Source: an uncultured Burkholderiales bacterium (GTDB taxonomy: Bacteria; Pseudomonadota; Gammaproteobacteria; Burkholderiales; Burkholderiaceae_C). Taken from it: 59,038 bases of DNA. The translations under genes were made by a program, and so were the position numbers. Positions within the stretch are counted from its first letter, which is position 1, and the number at the start of each line of letters is the position of its first letter. Shown here piece by piece: positions 42,282 through 50,605 of this stretch. The notes beneath the pieces were generated by a model. The model ran no database searches. It had not been told where the DNA came from and saw only the letters and a list, made by a program, of their open reading frames with translations. The stretch lies in contig CAIJIT010000026.1 in assembly GCA_903820745.1 (NCBI GenBank), forward strand, positions 1 through 59,038. The letters are read 5' to 3'.

Positions 42282-42745
42282 TCAGGGATAGACTCCGAAC
42301 TGCGATGGGCTCAGTTCCTTGTGGGCGGCCAGCAGCAGGGCGAAGTAGTTGGCATGGGTGGCATCGGTATCAAGGTCCAAAGCGCCGGCAGCACCGGCAT
42401 AGCTGCCGTCCACATCGCCGCGCAGCACGCCGACCAGGCCGACATGGATATTGCCTGTAGGCGACAGATCAGCGCTCAAGCTCGGCACTGTTCCTGGCAG
42501 CAAATTCGCCTTGCCCGGCACCGTCTGATCGATCTCATTGAAGAACAGCCATTGCGGCGTTGGCGCATCAAGACCGACCACATGCTTGAGCACGCCGATC
42601 GCGTCGCTCAGCTCGACCTTGCCGTTGCCGTCATAGTCGGCCGCAAAAGCTTGGTAGGGCGACAAGGCCTTGCCGGCGCCGTTGACATCCAGACCAACAA
42701 TCATCTTGAGGATCGCTATTGCGTCCTGCAGATTGACCGCCTGGC
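42282..42745 (-). repeat. C-terminal cassette repeat, copy A (within the RTX metalloprotease)
   Basis: The 3' end of the metalloprotease gene is a long dispersed repeat of the 3' end of the RTX gene at 57109. At protein level, 82 of 87 aligned residues around the calcium loop are identical, and many DNA runs are identical as well. The copies lie about 15 kb apart in the same orientation. Confidence 0.85.
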
Positions 42746-45353
42746 TCACCGCTGACGTTTCGGCGGAAGGCACCGGCAGGCTGGCGCTCAACGCCAGACT
42801 CGTGCCGGTGACGGCCGTGAAGCTCACGGCACCGCTGTTGGCAGTGGCCCCACTATGGCCGTCGCCGGACAAGGCAACCCCGCTGAGCAAGGTATGCGCG
42901 TTCCAGCTGTAGGCCAGCAGGTCGACAGTTTTTCCGGCGGAGGCAGGCGCCTCAGTGCTGAAGTTATAACTGCTGGTTCCGGCATAGCTGTTACCGGCCA
43001 GGTCCTTGATTGTTCCGGCGGCGAACTCGACCGAATAGGCCGTGCTGTAGCCCAGGTCGGTGCTCGGGTTGATCGTCAGCGTGCTGCCCGAGATGCTCAG
43101 ATTGCTGCTGCTGGCCACATCAAAGGTCGTCACGGTGACGCCTGCTACCGTCTTGAGCACAATGTTTCCCGTACCCTTGGCGATCGCTTCGCTGAAGTTC
43201 AGGACGATATTGCTGCCGATGGCGATGCCGGTGGCTTCGTCCGCTGGAACAGCCGTCACCAACAGCGGCGCTACGGTATCCGTTACAGCCGCAGCGATGC
43301 TCAGCGTCTGATCGGCGAATTGCAGTTTTTCGATGTTGAGCAAATTGTCGCTGCCCTCGACGCCGGTATTGGCCTGCACCCGGTAACCGCCGCTATCCAT
43401 CGCGGTCACCGTGTATTGGCTGGCAGCCAGGTTGTAAACCGCCGTGTCGGTGCCAGCGCCGCCGTCGAGCGTGTCGTTCCCGGCGGCCCCGCATAAGCTG
43501 TCATCGCCAAGGCCTCCCGATATGTTGTTGGCCGCAGCGTTGCCGAACAGGCAGTCGCTGCCGGATCCACCGACCAGGTTCTCGATCACGCTGCCAAAAT
43601 TCACCGTCACCTGGCCGGCTGCGGTGATCGTGGCTGCCTTGCTGCCCACGTAGCCCCAATAGCCCGGCTCCAGGTAGAGCGTCACGGCTTGCGAAATCGC
43701 GCTGGCGCTGAGCGTGTCGGTGCCGGCACCGTCCCAGATGAAATTGGCCCCGGTCGCACTGACGCTGTAGACATCATTGCCGGTGCGGGAAGTCAGGCTA
43801 GGCCCGTACAGGTATTGCAGCGCGGCAATATCCAGGGGGCTGAAAGCAAGATGATATTGGGCAGGATTTTGGTTGTACGACATGACCGTAAAGGTCGTGT
43901 TGTCCTCCGCGGTCGGCAGATAAGGCGCTTCATTCACATCGCTCAGGAACGGATGCTTGAGCCCGAGCGTATGGCCCAGTTCATGGATCAGCGTCAGCGC
44001 GGCATAGCTGCCATCCACTGGTGCGAGATTGTCTGCGTCACTGCGATCCAGAAAGAGATCGCTGGCACCCATGTTGTCCGAAGGAAGATAGGCATAGCCG
44101 GCACTGTCGGTCTGCGTGTTATTGGCAAATGTGATGGTGTTCAGCGCCGATACATTGTTGGTCTCGACAAAATGCAGGTCCAGCACCGTCGACACATAGC
44201 TCATCGCCAGCGCAGAAAATGCCTTTTGTTGCGCGTTGAAAGCCAGGAAGCCCAGCGCATCATCCGCACTTGTGTCGTAGGTCGGCAATGCGGTCGGATA
44301 AGCATATGAAAAGGTCTTGGTCGACCCTAGCAATGAAGCGAATTGGGCCGCATCGCCGCCCAACAAGTCGTCGATCCAATAGGGCAGCGCCTGAGCGCCG
44401 TCGATATATGTGACGCTTTCGATGCTGCTCGGCAACTTGACGAAGCTGACGCTGACGATGGCCGCGTCGGTGCCACCAGTGTCGTAGATGTAGAAATCCC
44501 GACTGGAGATCTTGTAGAGATCGTTGCCATCGCCGCCCCACAGCAAGTCTGTGCCCGTGCCCCCTGCCAGGGTGTCGTTGCCGCCGCCGCCGTACAGGGA
44601 ATCATTACCGGCTCCGCCGTCAAGACTGTCGTTGCCCTCATAGCCGGAAAGGCTGTCGTTGCCATCGCCTCCGATCAAGGTGTCGTTGCCGATTCCTCCT
44701 GACAGTGTGTCATTTCCGACACCGCCATCCAGGCTGTCGCTGCCTGTGCTGCCATAGGTCGAAAGGATGTCGTTTCCTGCTCCGCCAAGCAGCGTGTCAT
44801 TGCCCGAGGTCTGGTCGTACAACTGGTCATTGCCGTCGCCACCGGAGAGGATGTCATTGCCGGTGCCGCCAAACATGGTGTCATCCCCGGCGCCGCCATC
44901 CAGGCTGTTATTGCCCGCATCATCCTGGAGATAGTCATTGCCATCGCCACCGACCAAGGTGTCATTCCCCAGCCCTCCGGTCAATGAGTCGTTGCCGGCG
45001 CCACCATCCAGGCTATCGCCTCCGGCGCTGCCATAGGTCGAAAGCGTGTCGTCTCCTGCACCACCCAGCAGCGTGTCATTGCCCGAGGTCTGGTCATACA
45101 AACTGTCATTGCCATCGCCACCAGACAAGATGTCATTGCCGGTTCCGCCGAACAAGGTGTCGAGTCCGGCGCCGCCATCCAGGCTGTTGTTACCTGCATC
45201 GCCTTGCAGATAATCGTTGCCATCGCCTCCGACCAAGGTGTCGTTGCCAGCCCCTCCGTACAAGGAATCGTCGCCGCCAAGCCCGACGATCGAGTCATCG
45301 CCTGTGCCGCCGATCAAGGTCTCGCTTTTTTCAGTGCCAGTAAAGTTCGCCAT
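42282..45353 (-). CDS. RTX metalloprotease (M10 serralysin-like) with Ig-like and dockerin-like C-terminal region
   Basis: A 1023-residue secreted protein without a Sec signal. Residues 1-280 are RTX nonapeptide repeats (GGxGNDxLx), including two copies of a 93-residue unit. At 457-467 HELGHTLGLKH is the metzincin zinc site, with a Met-turn at MSYN (491). A second RTX block (594-640) and FADQTLSI follow, then a Big_5 Ig-like domain (690-800). The C-terminal cassette (805-1023) has the calcium loop DYDGNGKVELSD at 907-918 and is shared with the gene at 57109. Placing RTX before the protease is unusual: serralysins have it only after. It should be exported by the adjacent type I system. It has its own likely promoter. 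Confidence 0.92.
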   Translation of the reverse strand: MANFTGTEKSETLIGGTGDDSIVGLGGDDSLYGGAGNDTLVGGDGNDYLQGDAGNNSLDGGAGLDTLFGGTGNDILSGGDGNDSLYDQTSGNDTLLGGAGDDTLSTYGSAGGDSLDGGAGNDSLTGGLGNDTLVGGDGNDYLQDDAGNNSLDGGAGDDTMFGGTGNDILSGGDGNDQLYDQTSGNDTLLGGAGNDILSTYGSTGSDSLDGGVGNDTLSGGIGNDTLIGGDGNDSLSGYEGNDSLDGGAGNDSLYGGGGNDTLAGGTGTDLLWGGDGNDLYKISSRDFYIYDTGGTDAAIVSVSFVKLPSSIESVTYIDGAQALPYWIDDLLGGDAAQFASLLGSTKTFSYAYPTALPTYDTSADDALGFLAFNAQQKAFSALAMSYVSTVLDLHFVETNNVSALNTITFANNTQTDSAGYAYLPSDNMGASDLFLDRSDADNLAPVDGSYAALTLIHELGHTLGLKHPFLSDVNEAPYLPTAEDNTTFTVMSYNQNPAQYHLAFSPLDIAALQYLYGPSLTSRTGNDVYSVSATGANFIWDGAGTDTLSASAISQAVTLYLEPGYWGYVGSKAATITAAGQVTVNFGSVIENLVGGSGSDCLFGNAAANNISGGLGDDSLCGAAGNDTLDGGAGTDTAVYNLAASQYTVTAMDSGGYRVQANTGVEGSDNLLNIEKLQFADQTLSIAAAVTDTVAPLLVTAVPADEATGIAIGSNIVLNFSEAIAKGTGNIVLKTVAGVTVTTFDVASSSNLSISGSTLTINPSTDLGYSTAYSVEFAAGTIKDLAGNSYAGTSSYNFSTEAPASAGKTVDLLAYSWNAHTLLSGVALSGDGHSGATANSGAVSFTAVTGTSLALSASLPVPSAETSAVSQAVNLQDAIAILKMIVGLDVNGAGKALSPYQAFAADYDGNGKVELSDAIGVLKHVVGLDAPTPQWLFFNEIDQTVPGKANLLPGTVPSLSADLSPTGNIHVGLVGVLRGDVDGSYAGAAGALDLDTDATHANYFALLLAAHKELSPSQFGVYP
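44688..45245 (-). repeat. Tandem 279-bp repeat in the RTX metalloprotease gene
   Basis: Two imperfect copies of a 93-codon unit: residues 37-129 and 130-222 both begin NDTLVGGDGNDYLQ and contain YDQTSGNDTLLGGAG and LSTYGS. The arrangement arises from duplication of ten RTX repeats at once. It lengthens the calcium-binding beta roll. Confidence 0.75.
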
Positions 45354-45389
45354 GATTCAGGCCCCTCACCTATAAATTCGCCACGAAAG

Positions 45390-45408
45390 TGATTCGAACG
45401 AAGAATCA
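45390..45408. promoter_or_regulatory. Inverted repeat upstream of the RTX metalloprotease
   Basis: TGATTC and GAATCA are perfect 6-bp arms around seven bases. The site is between the predicted -10 box and the start codon at 45353. It could be a repressor operator or part of the 5' leader; nothing further can be said. Confidence 0.3.
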
Positions 45409-45431
45409 AACGATATCAATTACTTAATATT

Positions 45432-45460
45432 ATTATACTTGTTCAAACCAATTTACACGA
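45432..45460 (-). promoter_or_regulatory. Predicted promoter of the RTX metalloprotease
   Basis: A perfect -10 hexamer TATAAT (45437-45432, minus strand) lies in an AT-rich stretch about 80 bases before the start codon. Fourteen bases upstream is TCGTGTAAA, which recurs upstream of the adhesin gene. No good TTGACA-like -35 box is present, which suggests activator dependence. Confidence 0.4.
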
Positions 45461-45494
45461 AATTTTATCACTGAACCGCGATGCTGCCCAAGTC

Positions 45495-45535
45495 AAAACA
45501 CCCGCCGCTCGATCGTTCAGATCAAGCGCCGGGTG
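45495..45535 (-). terminator. Rho-independent terminator after the hlyD gene
   Basis: A 16-bp stem with two mismatches (CACCCGCC.../...GGCGGGTG class) and a five-base loop, followed on the minus strand by TTTT. It lies 31 bases after the stop of the adaptor gene, so it separates the exporter operon from the metalloprotease gene. Confidence 0.65.
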
Positions 45536-45565
45536 CTGCGACGGCATGCCAAGCTCAGGCGCGAA

Positions 45566-46921
45566 TCAACGCTCCCGGAACGCGTTTTCCTTCAATGCGA
45601 CCAGCGGTTTGGCGAGGAACTGCAGAATGGTGCGTTTGCCGGTGACGATGTCGATCTGCGCCTGCATGCCGGGGATGATCGAGAGCTTCTTGTCGATCGC
45701 CTCGATCACCGGCGTCTTGGTTTCGATCCGCACCTGGTAGAAGGCTTCGCCCTTTTCATTGGGCACGGCGTCGGCGCTGATGTTGACGACACGGCCTTCC
45801 ATCGAACCGAAGATGGCGTAATCGAAAGCGGTGATCTTGACATTGGCATGCTGGCCGATCTTGGTGAAACCGATGTCCTTGGGCTGCACCAGCGCTTCGA
45901 CAACCAACTGGTCATCACCCGGAACGATTTCGACAATCGGCTCACCCGGCTTGACGATGCCGCCGATGGTGGCGACAAAAACGCGGTTGACGATGCCCTT
46001 CATCGGCGCCCTGATTTCGGTGCGTGCCACACGGTCGGACAGGGCCGGCATCGACTGCTGCATCGCGTTCAGATCACCCATCGTACGATTCAGATCGGCC
46101 AGCGTCTCGCTGCGGAACTGGCCGATCGCAGCCTCGCGACGCGAGCGCATTTCAGCGATCGAGGCACGCACACGCTCCAGCGTCACAGGCGCCATATTGG
46201 CGCGGGCTTCGAGCTCGGCCATGCTGCGGTCGATGCGCACCAACTCGAGCCGTGGCTCCAACCCGCGCTCGACCATGTTGGCGACTGTCGTGCGCTCTTC
46301 GCGCCCGAGTTCAAGGCTTTGCACGCTCGATTTCAGTGTGATCTGGACTTCCTGCAGTTCGCGCGATTTTTGCTCGATCTGCGCGTCGATCACGCCGAGC
46401 TGGGCAGCTTGTTCAGTCTTTTTGGTCAGATACGCAGCGGTTTCAGCCGCCGCCACATCAGCCGCGTATTTGTTCACGTCCTTGCTGAAATGCAAGGCCG
46501 CACCACTGGCCTGGGCACTCAGACGCGAAGCCCGCGCGTCAAGCGCCAGCAGTTGCTGGAAGCGCGATTGCTTTTCGGCATCGGGCTGCACGGTCGACAG
46601 CGCCACCAGCTTGTCGCCGGCGTTGACCTGCTGTCCGGGCTTGGCAATGATCTCGGTGACGATGCCGCCTTCCAGATTCTGGATCACCTGCAGTTTGGCC
46701 GAAGGAATGACGCGGCCATCGGCGCGGGTGACGGTGTCGATCTCGGCCAGCGCGGCCCAGATGAACAAGACCACGAACAGCGCAGCGATGAACCACAGCA
46801 GCCACAAGGAGGCGAGCCGCAACTGCCCGCGCTTGCTGCCACTGCTGGCCACGGTGGTGGCGGCCTCGCCGGCCATGCGGTCGGTCCAGCTCTGGGGGGC
46901 GCCTTTTGCTTTATTCAACAT
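45566..46921 (-). CDS. HlyD-family type I secretion periplasmic adaptor
   Basis: A 451-residue membrane-fusion protein. A cytoplasmic tail is followed by a single helix (LWLLWFIAALFVVLFIWAALA near 38-58), then the first beta strand of the lipoyl/barrel region (VIQNLEGGIVTEI near 79). Coiled-coil hairpin segments follow (120-300), then VPGDDQLVVEALVQPKDIGF and PGMQAQIDIVTGKRTILQF, the HlyD signature. It should join the ABC exporter and TolC. It is the last gene of the adhesin-tolC-exporter-hlyD unit, 15 bases after the ABC gene, with a terminator just downstream. Confidence 0.96.
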   Translation of the reverse strand: MLNKAKGAPQSWTDRMAGEAATTVASSGSKRGQLRLASLWLLWFIAALFVVLFIWAALAEIDTVTRADGRVIPSAKLQVIQNLEGGIVTEIIAKPGQQVNAGDKLVALSTVQPDAEKQSRFQQLLALDARASRLSAQASGAALHFSKDVNKYAADVAAAETAAYLTKKTEQAAQLGVIDAQIEQKSRELQEVQITLKSSVQSLELGREERTTVANMVERGLEPRLELVRIDRSMAELEARANMAPVTLERVRASIAEMRSRREAAIGQFRSETLADLNRTMGDLNAMQQSMPALSDRVARTEIRAPMKGIVNRVFVATIGGIVKPGEPIVEIVPGDDQLVVEALVQPKDIGFTKIGQHANVKITAFDYAIFGSMEGRVVNISADAVPNEKGEAFYQVRIETKTPVIEAIDKKLSIIPGMQAQIDIVTGKRTILQFLAKPLVALKENAFRER

Positions 46922-46936
46922 ATAAAAGTCCGCCTC

Positions 46937-49135
46937 TCAAACCACGGCCATGCCGTTGGATGGCGCAGCGGCCGCAGCTGCCGCCTGCGCCGCTGCTTGC
47001 TGCTGTTGCTGCGCGCGCACCAACTCTTCAGGCGTACCCTGCATCGTCACCCGACCTTGGTCGACGACGACGATCTTGTTGACCAGTTGCAGCATCGTGC
47101 TCTTGTGGGTGATGGTGACAAAGGTACGGCCATCGAGTTCCTGCTTCAGACGCTGCAACAGCTGCGCTTCAGCCGCCATGTCCATCGCGCTGGTTGCTTC
47201 GTCGAACACCAAAATAGCCGGCCTGCCCAGTAAGGCGCGCGCGATCGCGACCGCCTGGCGCTGCCCGCCCGACAAGCCTTCGCCGCGCTCACCCAGCCGC
47301 AGGCTATAGCCTTCGGGATGCTGGCGCACGAAGTCTTCAACACCGGCCAGTTGCGCGGCATGCAGGATCTCGGCATCACTGGGGAAATGCCCGCCCAGGG
47401 CGATGTTCTGCTTGATCGTGCCACCGAGCAGCCAGACATCCTGCAGCACCACACCCAGCGCTGCACGCAGGTCAGCCGGGTCGATCTGACGCACGTCGAC
47501 GCCGTCGATCAGCACCGCGCCTGAGTCGGGTTTGAACAGGCCCAGCACCAGCTTGGAAATCGTTGTCTTGCCCGAGCCGACCTTGCCGATGATCGCTACG
47601 CGCTCGCCGGGCTGGATCTGGAAGGACATATCCTGCAGCGTCGGCCGCGATGCGCCGGGATAGGTGAACGTGACGTTGCGAAATTCGATCGCACCCTTGA
47701 ATTCGGGCCTTGCCATGAAGACCGCACCGGGCTGGTGTTCACGCTCCTGCGCCATCACCTTGGACAGCGCACGGTAGCTGACGAAAGTCTGGTTCATCCG
47801 CGTCAGCAACTGGGTGATCTGGGCCATTGGCGCGATCGCCCGGCCGGCCAGAATCGTGCAGGCGATGATGGCGCCAAAGCCGAGCTGTCCATGCTGGACC
47901 AGCAGCGCGCCGACGGTGACCACGCTGACCTGCACGAACTGCTGCGCCAGGCTCGCCACATTGGCAGCGATCTGCGCCAGCATCCGTGACTTCAGCCCGA
48001 TATGCGATTGGTGCGTGACCGCTTCCTGCCAGCGACGGCGCATCTGCGCACCGGCGCCCAGAGATTTGATCGTTTCCAGGCCGCTGAGCGTTTCGACCAG
48101 GATCGCCTGCTTGTGGTGGCCGTCTTCCTGTGACTCCTTGGTCAGGCGCTTGAGCTGCGGCTGCACCGCCATGCCGGCGATCACCATCACCGGAATCGCG
48201 ATCAAAGGCACATAAACGATCGGCCCGCCGATCACGAAGATGATCACCAGAAACAGAATCGCGAACGGCACATCGATGAAAGTGGTCAAGGTGGCCGAAG
48301 TGAGAAAGTCGCGGATCGACTCGAATTCCTTCAGCGTGCTGGCCAGCGCGCCGGTGCTGCCGCGCTTGGACTGCAGGCGTGCGTCGAGAATCTGTTCGAA
48401 CAGCGAATCGGCAATCGCTGCATCGGCCTTGGCGCTGGCCAGATCGAGGAAATAGCCGCGCAGCGTGCGGATCACGAAATCGCTGATGAAGATCACCGAG
48501 ACGCCGATCAACAGTGCGATCAAGGTGTCAATCGCGTTGTTGGGGATCACCTTGTCATAGACGATCATCGAGAACACCGAGCTGGCGATCGCGAACACAT
48601 TGACCAGGAAAGCGGCCAGCGCGACCTGCACATAGACCCAGCGGCTGCGCAATATCGGGCCCCAGAACCAATGGCCATGACGACCGACGGCATGGGTCGC
48701 TTCCTCCCCATCGGCACCCGAAGCCAGGTTGCGGCGCATCAGGCTGACGGTGGTGCCGCTCAGGCGTGCCAGCAGATCGGCCAGGGGCATCTCCATCGGG
48801 CGTTCCGAGCGGTCCGGGTCGACCACCAGTACGCAAGCATCGTCAACCATCGCCAACAGCGCCAGCACCGTGCCTTCATGCGTGTTGCACAGCGCGGGCA
48901 GTATCGGCAGGCCGGGCAAGGCCGGGTCGACCTCGCCGACCTCGGTATCGAACCCGAGGCTGTCTGCGGCTTCGAGCAAGGTACCCTGAGTCCACAACCC
49001 TTGGCCATGGGCCACGCGCGAGCGCAGCGAGGCCGAGGACATGCCCTGATCCTGGTACGCCAGCACTGCCCGCAAGCAGGCTTCCAGCGGATCAATGGCC
49101 GGGTTGAATGGAGGCGTTGCCGATGTCTGGGTCAT
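46937..49135 (-). CDS. Type I secretion permease/ATPase (LapB-like)
   Basis: A 732-residue ABC exporter. Residues 1-130 form a C39-peptidase-like domain without the catalytic cysteine (a degenerate CLD), used to bind the substrate. Six transmembrane segments span about 160-450. The ATPase has Walker A GKVGSGKTT, signature LSGGQRQ and Walker B AILVFDEATSAMD. It is the LapB/LssB type that exports giant adhesins and RTX proteins. The C-terminus is a Gln/Ala-rich tail. It lies 17 bases after the tolC-like gene. Confidence 0.96.
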   Translation of the reverse strand: MTQTSATPPFNPAIDPLEACLRAVLAYQDQGMSSASLRSRVAHGQGLWTQGTLLEAADSLGFDTEVGEVDPALPGLPILPALCNTHEGTVLALLAMVDDACVLVVDPDRSERPMEMPLADLLARLSGTTVSLMRRNLASGADGEEATHAVGRHGHWFWGPILRSRWVYVQVALAAFLVNVFAIASSVFSMIVYDKVIPNNAIDTLIALLIGVSVIFISDFVIRTLRGYFLDLASAKADAAIADSLFEQILDARLQSKRGSTGALASTLKEFESIRDFLTSATLTTFIDVPFAILFLVIIFVIGGPIVYVPLIAIPVMVIAGMAVQPQLKRLTKESQEDGHHKQAILVETLSGLETIKSLGAGAQMRRRWQEAVTHQSHIGLKSRMLAQIAANVASLAQQFVQVSVVTVGALLVQHGQLGFGAIIACTILAGRAIAPMAQITQLLTRMNQTFVSYRALSKVMAQEREHQPGAVFMARPEFKGAIEFRNVTFTYPGASRPTLQDMSFQIQPGERVAIIGKVGSGKTTISKLVLGLFKPDSGAVLIDGVDVRQIDPADLRAALGVVLQDVWLLGGTIKQNIALGGHFPSDAEILHAAQLAGVEDFVRQHPEGYSLRLGERGEGLSGGQRQAVAIARALLGRPAILVFDEATSAMDMAAEAQLLQRLKQELDGRTFVTITHKSTMLQLVNKIVVVDQGRVTMQGTPEELVRAQQQQQAAAQAAAAAAAPSNGMAVV

Positions 49136-49152
49136 GAAGGGAAAACCTATTC

Positions 49153-50604
49153 CTATGGAGCTGCGGTGGCAGTGCCGATTTCAAACAGCGGGGTCAATTC
49201 CATCGACAAATGCAGCAGACGATGGCGGGCCAGGGCATGGTCGACAACGCCGTCGATCAAGTCGCGGCCGGCCAGATAAAGCTCTTCCTGGGCTCGCAGC
49301 AGATCCAGCAGCGTGCCGCGCCTGAAAGCGAATTGCTCGCGCACCGACTCAAATGCCGAGGCGGCGACCAGCACCGCATCCTTGCGTGCGCCGATCAACG
49401 CATCGGTAAAGCGGGCATCAGCCAGAGTCTGACCAATCGAGCGTTCGAGTTGGCGACGCAGATTATCGAGCTCGGTATTGGCCTGCATGGCGCGCTGCTC
49501 GGCCTGGTTCTTGCGCGCTGTCTCGGCGCCCCCGGTGTAGAAGTTCTGCCTGACCGACAAGCCGATGGTCCTGTCAACACCCGGGGTGCCGGTTCCAGCC
49601 ATGTCGCGCTTGGTCGCACTGACTTCAAAGTTGATGCTCGGCAACAGCGCTGCAGCCGCGGATTTCGCGTCAAAGCCGGCGGCCTGGGTCTGCGCCAGCG
49701 CTTCGGCATATGAAGCATTGTTGCGGATCAGCTGATCGGCGTTTTCAAAGCGATCCAGGTCCACCGCGACGACCTCGGGCAAACCGAGATCGGCCGCTGG
49801 CGCGGCACCAAAGGTTTCGCGAAAGCTCGCTTCGGTCGCCTTCAATCGGTTCTGGGTCGCCACAAGAGTTGCCTGGGCGTCCGACAAGCGCGCGCGGGCG
49901 CGCAGCACATCGCTTTTGGAACTGCCACCGAGTTGCTCGCGCTCCTCGATGAAGTTGAGGATTTGCTGGCGCGACAGGCGGTTCACCTCCGACAACTTCA
50001 ACTGCTGGCGCGCCCTGAACACCTCATGCCATGCGGTGACCGCGCGCAGCACCAGATCCGAACGCTTGGCCTCTGAATTGGCTTCGGCCGCGGTCTCGCG
50101 TGAACGCTGTGCATCGACCCGGCCTCGCACTGCGCCGAAGTCATAGATCATCTGCCGCGCCGTGATGCCAACCGACTGCGAATTGTCCTTGTAGGCCGGA
50201 ACGACGTTCCAGGGCTTGTTCACCGGATCGTTCTGACGGTTGCCCGTGTCGACATTGGCCGAGACCTGCGGCAGGTAGCCGGCAAAAGCCTCGCGCGTCG
50301 CAAAGCCGGCCGTCACCCTTTGCTGGCCTGCCAACTGGACCTCTGGATGGGCCATCACTGCCGCCTGGATCTGTGGCCTGATGCTGGCCAAAGTGACCCT
50401 TGCAGCCGAAGGGCCGATCCAGGCTACCGCCTCGTTCAAATACCCGATCAACTGATCGGCGACGCTGTGCACCCGCAATTGCTCCGCCGTCGTCACCGCA
50501 GGCGCGGCTGCCGGCGCCGCAATGCAATGACCAAGCGCAAGCAAGCTCAGGAAGCAAAAAGCCCCCCGAAGGGGGCGTTCGAACAAGATTTTTTTCGGCA
50601 TCAA
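49153..50604 (-). CDS. TolC-family outer-membrane channel of the type I system
   Basis: A 483-residue outer-membrane efflux protein with an N-terminal signal peptide (FCFLSLLALGHCIAAPAAAP). It has two repeats of TolC coiled-coil sequence, with NFIEEREQLGGSSKSDVLRARARL near 225 and EQFAFRRGTLLDLLRAQEEL near 440, both hallmarks. Its start codon is one base after the adhesin stop, so translation may be coupled. A terminator-like hairpin overlaps codons 10 to 16, which is odd (see the terminator entry). It would be the exit duct for both the adhesin and the RTX proteins. Confidence 0.93.
   Translation of the reverse strand: MMPKKILFERPLRGAFCFLSLLALGHCIAAPAAAPAVTTAEQLRVHSVADQLIGYLNEAVAWIGPSAARVTLASIRPQIQAAVMAHPEVQLAGQQRVTAGFATREAFAGYLPQVSANVDTGNRQNDPVNKPWNVVPAYKDNSQSVGITARQMIYDFGAVRGRVDAQRSRETAAEANSEAKRSDLVLRAVTAWHEVFRARQQLKLSEVNRLSRQQILNFIEEREQLGGSSKSDVLRARARLSDAQATLVATQNRLKATEASFRETFGAAPAADLGLPEVVAVDLDRFENADQLIRNNASYAEALAQTQAAGFDAKSAAAALLPSINFEVSATKRDMAGTGTPGVDRTIGLSVRQNFYTGGAETARKNQAEQRAMQANTELDNLRRQLERSIGQTLADARFTDALIGARKDAVLVAASAFESVREQFAFRRGTLLDLLRAQEELYLAGRDLIDGVVDHALARHRLLHLSMELTPLFEIGTATAAP
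50556..50576 (-). terminator. Terminator-like hairpin inside the start of the tolC gene
   Basis: On the minus strand GCCCCC-TTCG-GGGGGC-TTTTT is a 6-bp G/C stem, stable tetraloop and U-tract, the classical terminator form. It is 30 bases after the adhesin stop and within the first 16 codons of tolC. It would cut most transcripts after the adhesin and pass a fraction to the exporter, giving more cargo than channel. Confidence 0.6.
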
Positions 50605-50605
50605 A

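Noticed and set aside
44705-45343. Plus-strand Cys/Arg/His-rich frame of 212 codons opposite the RTX repeats
   Set aside because: Its composition is only the mirror image of the GGxGNDxLx repeats on the minus strand; there is no start context or homology.
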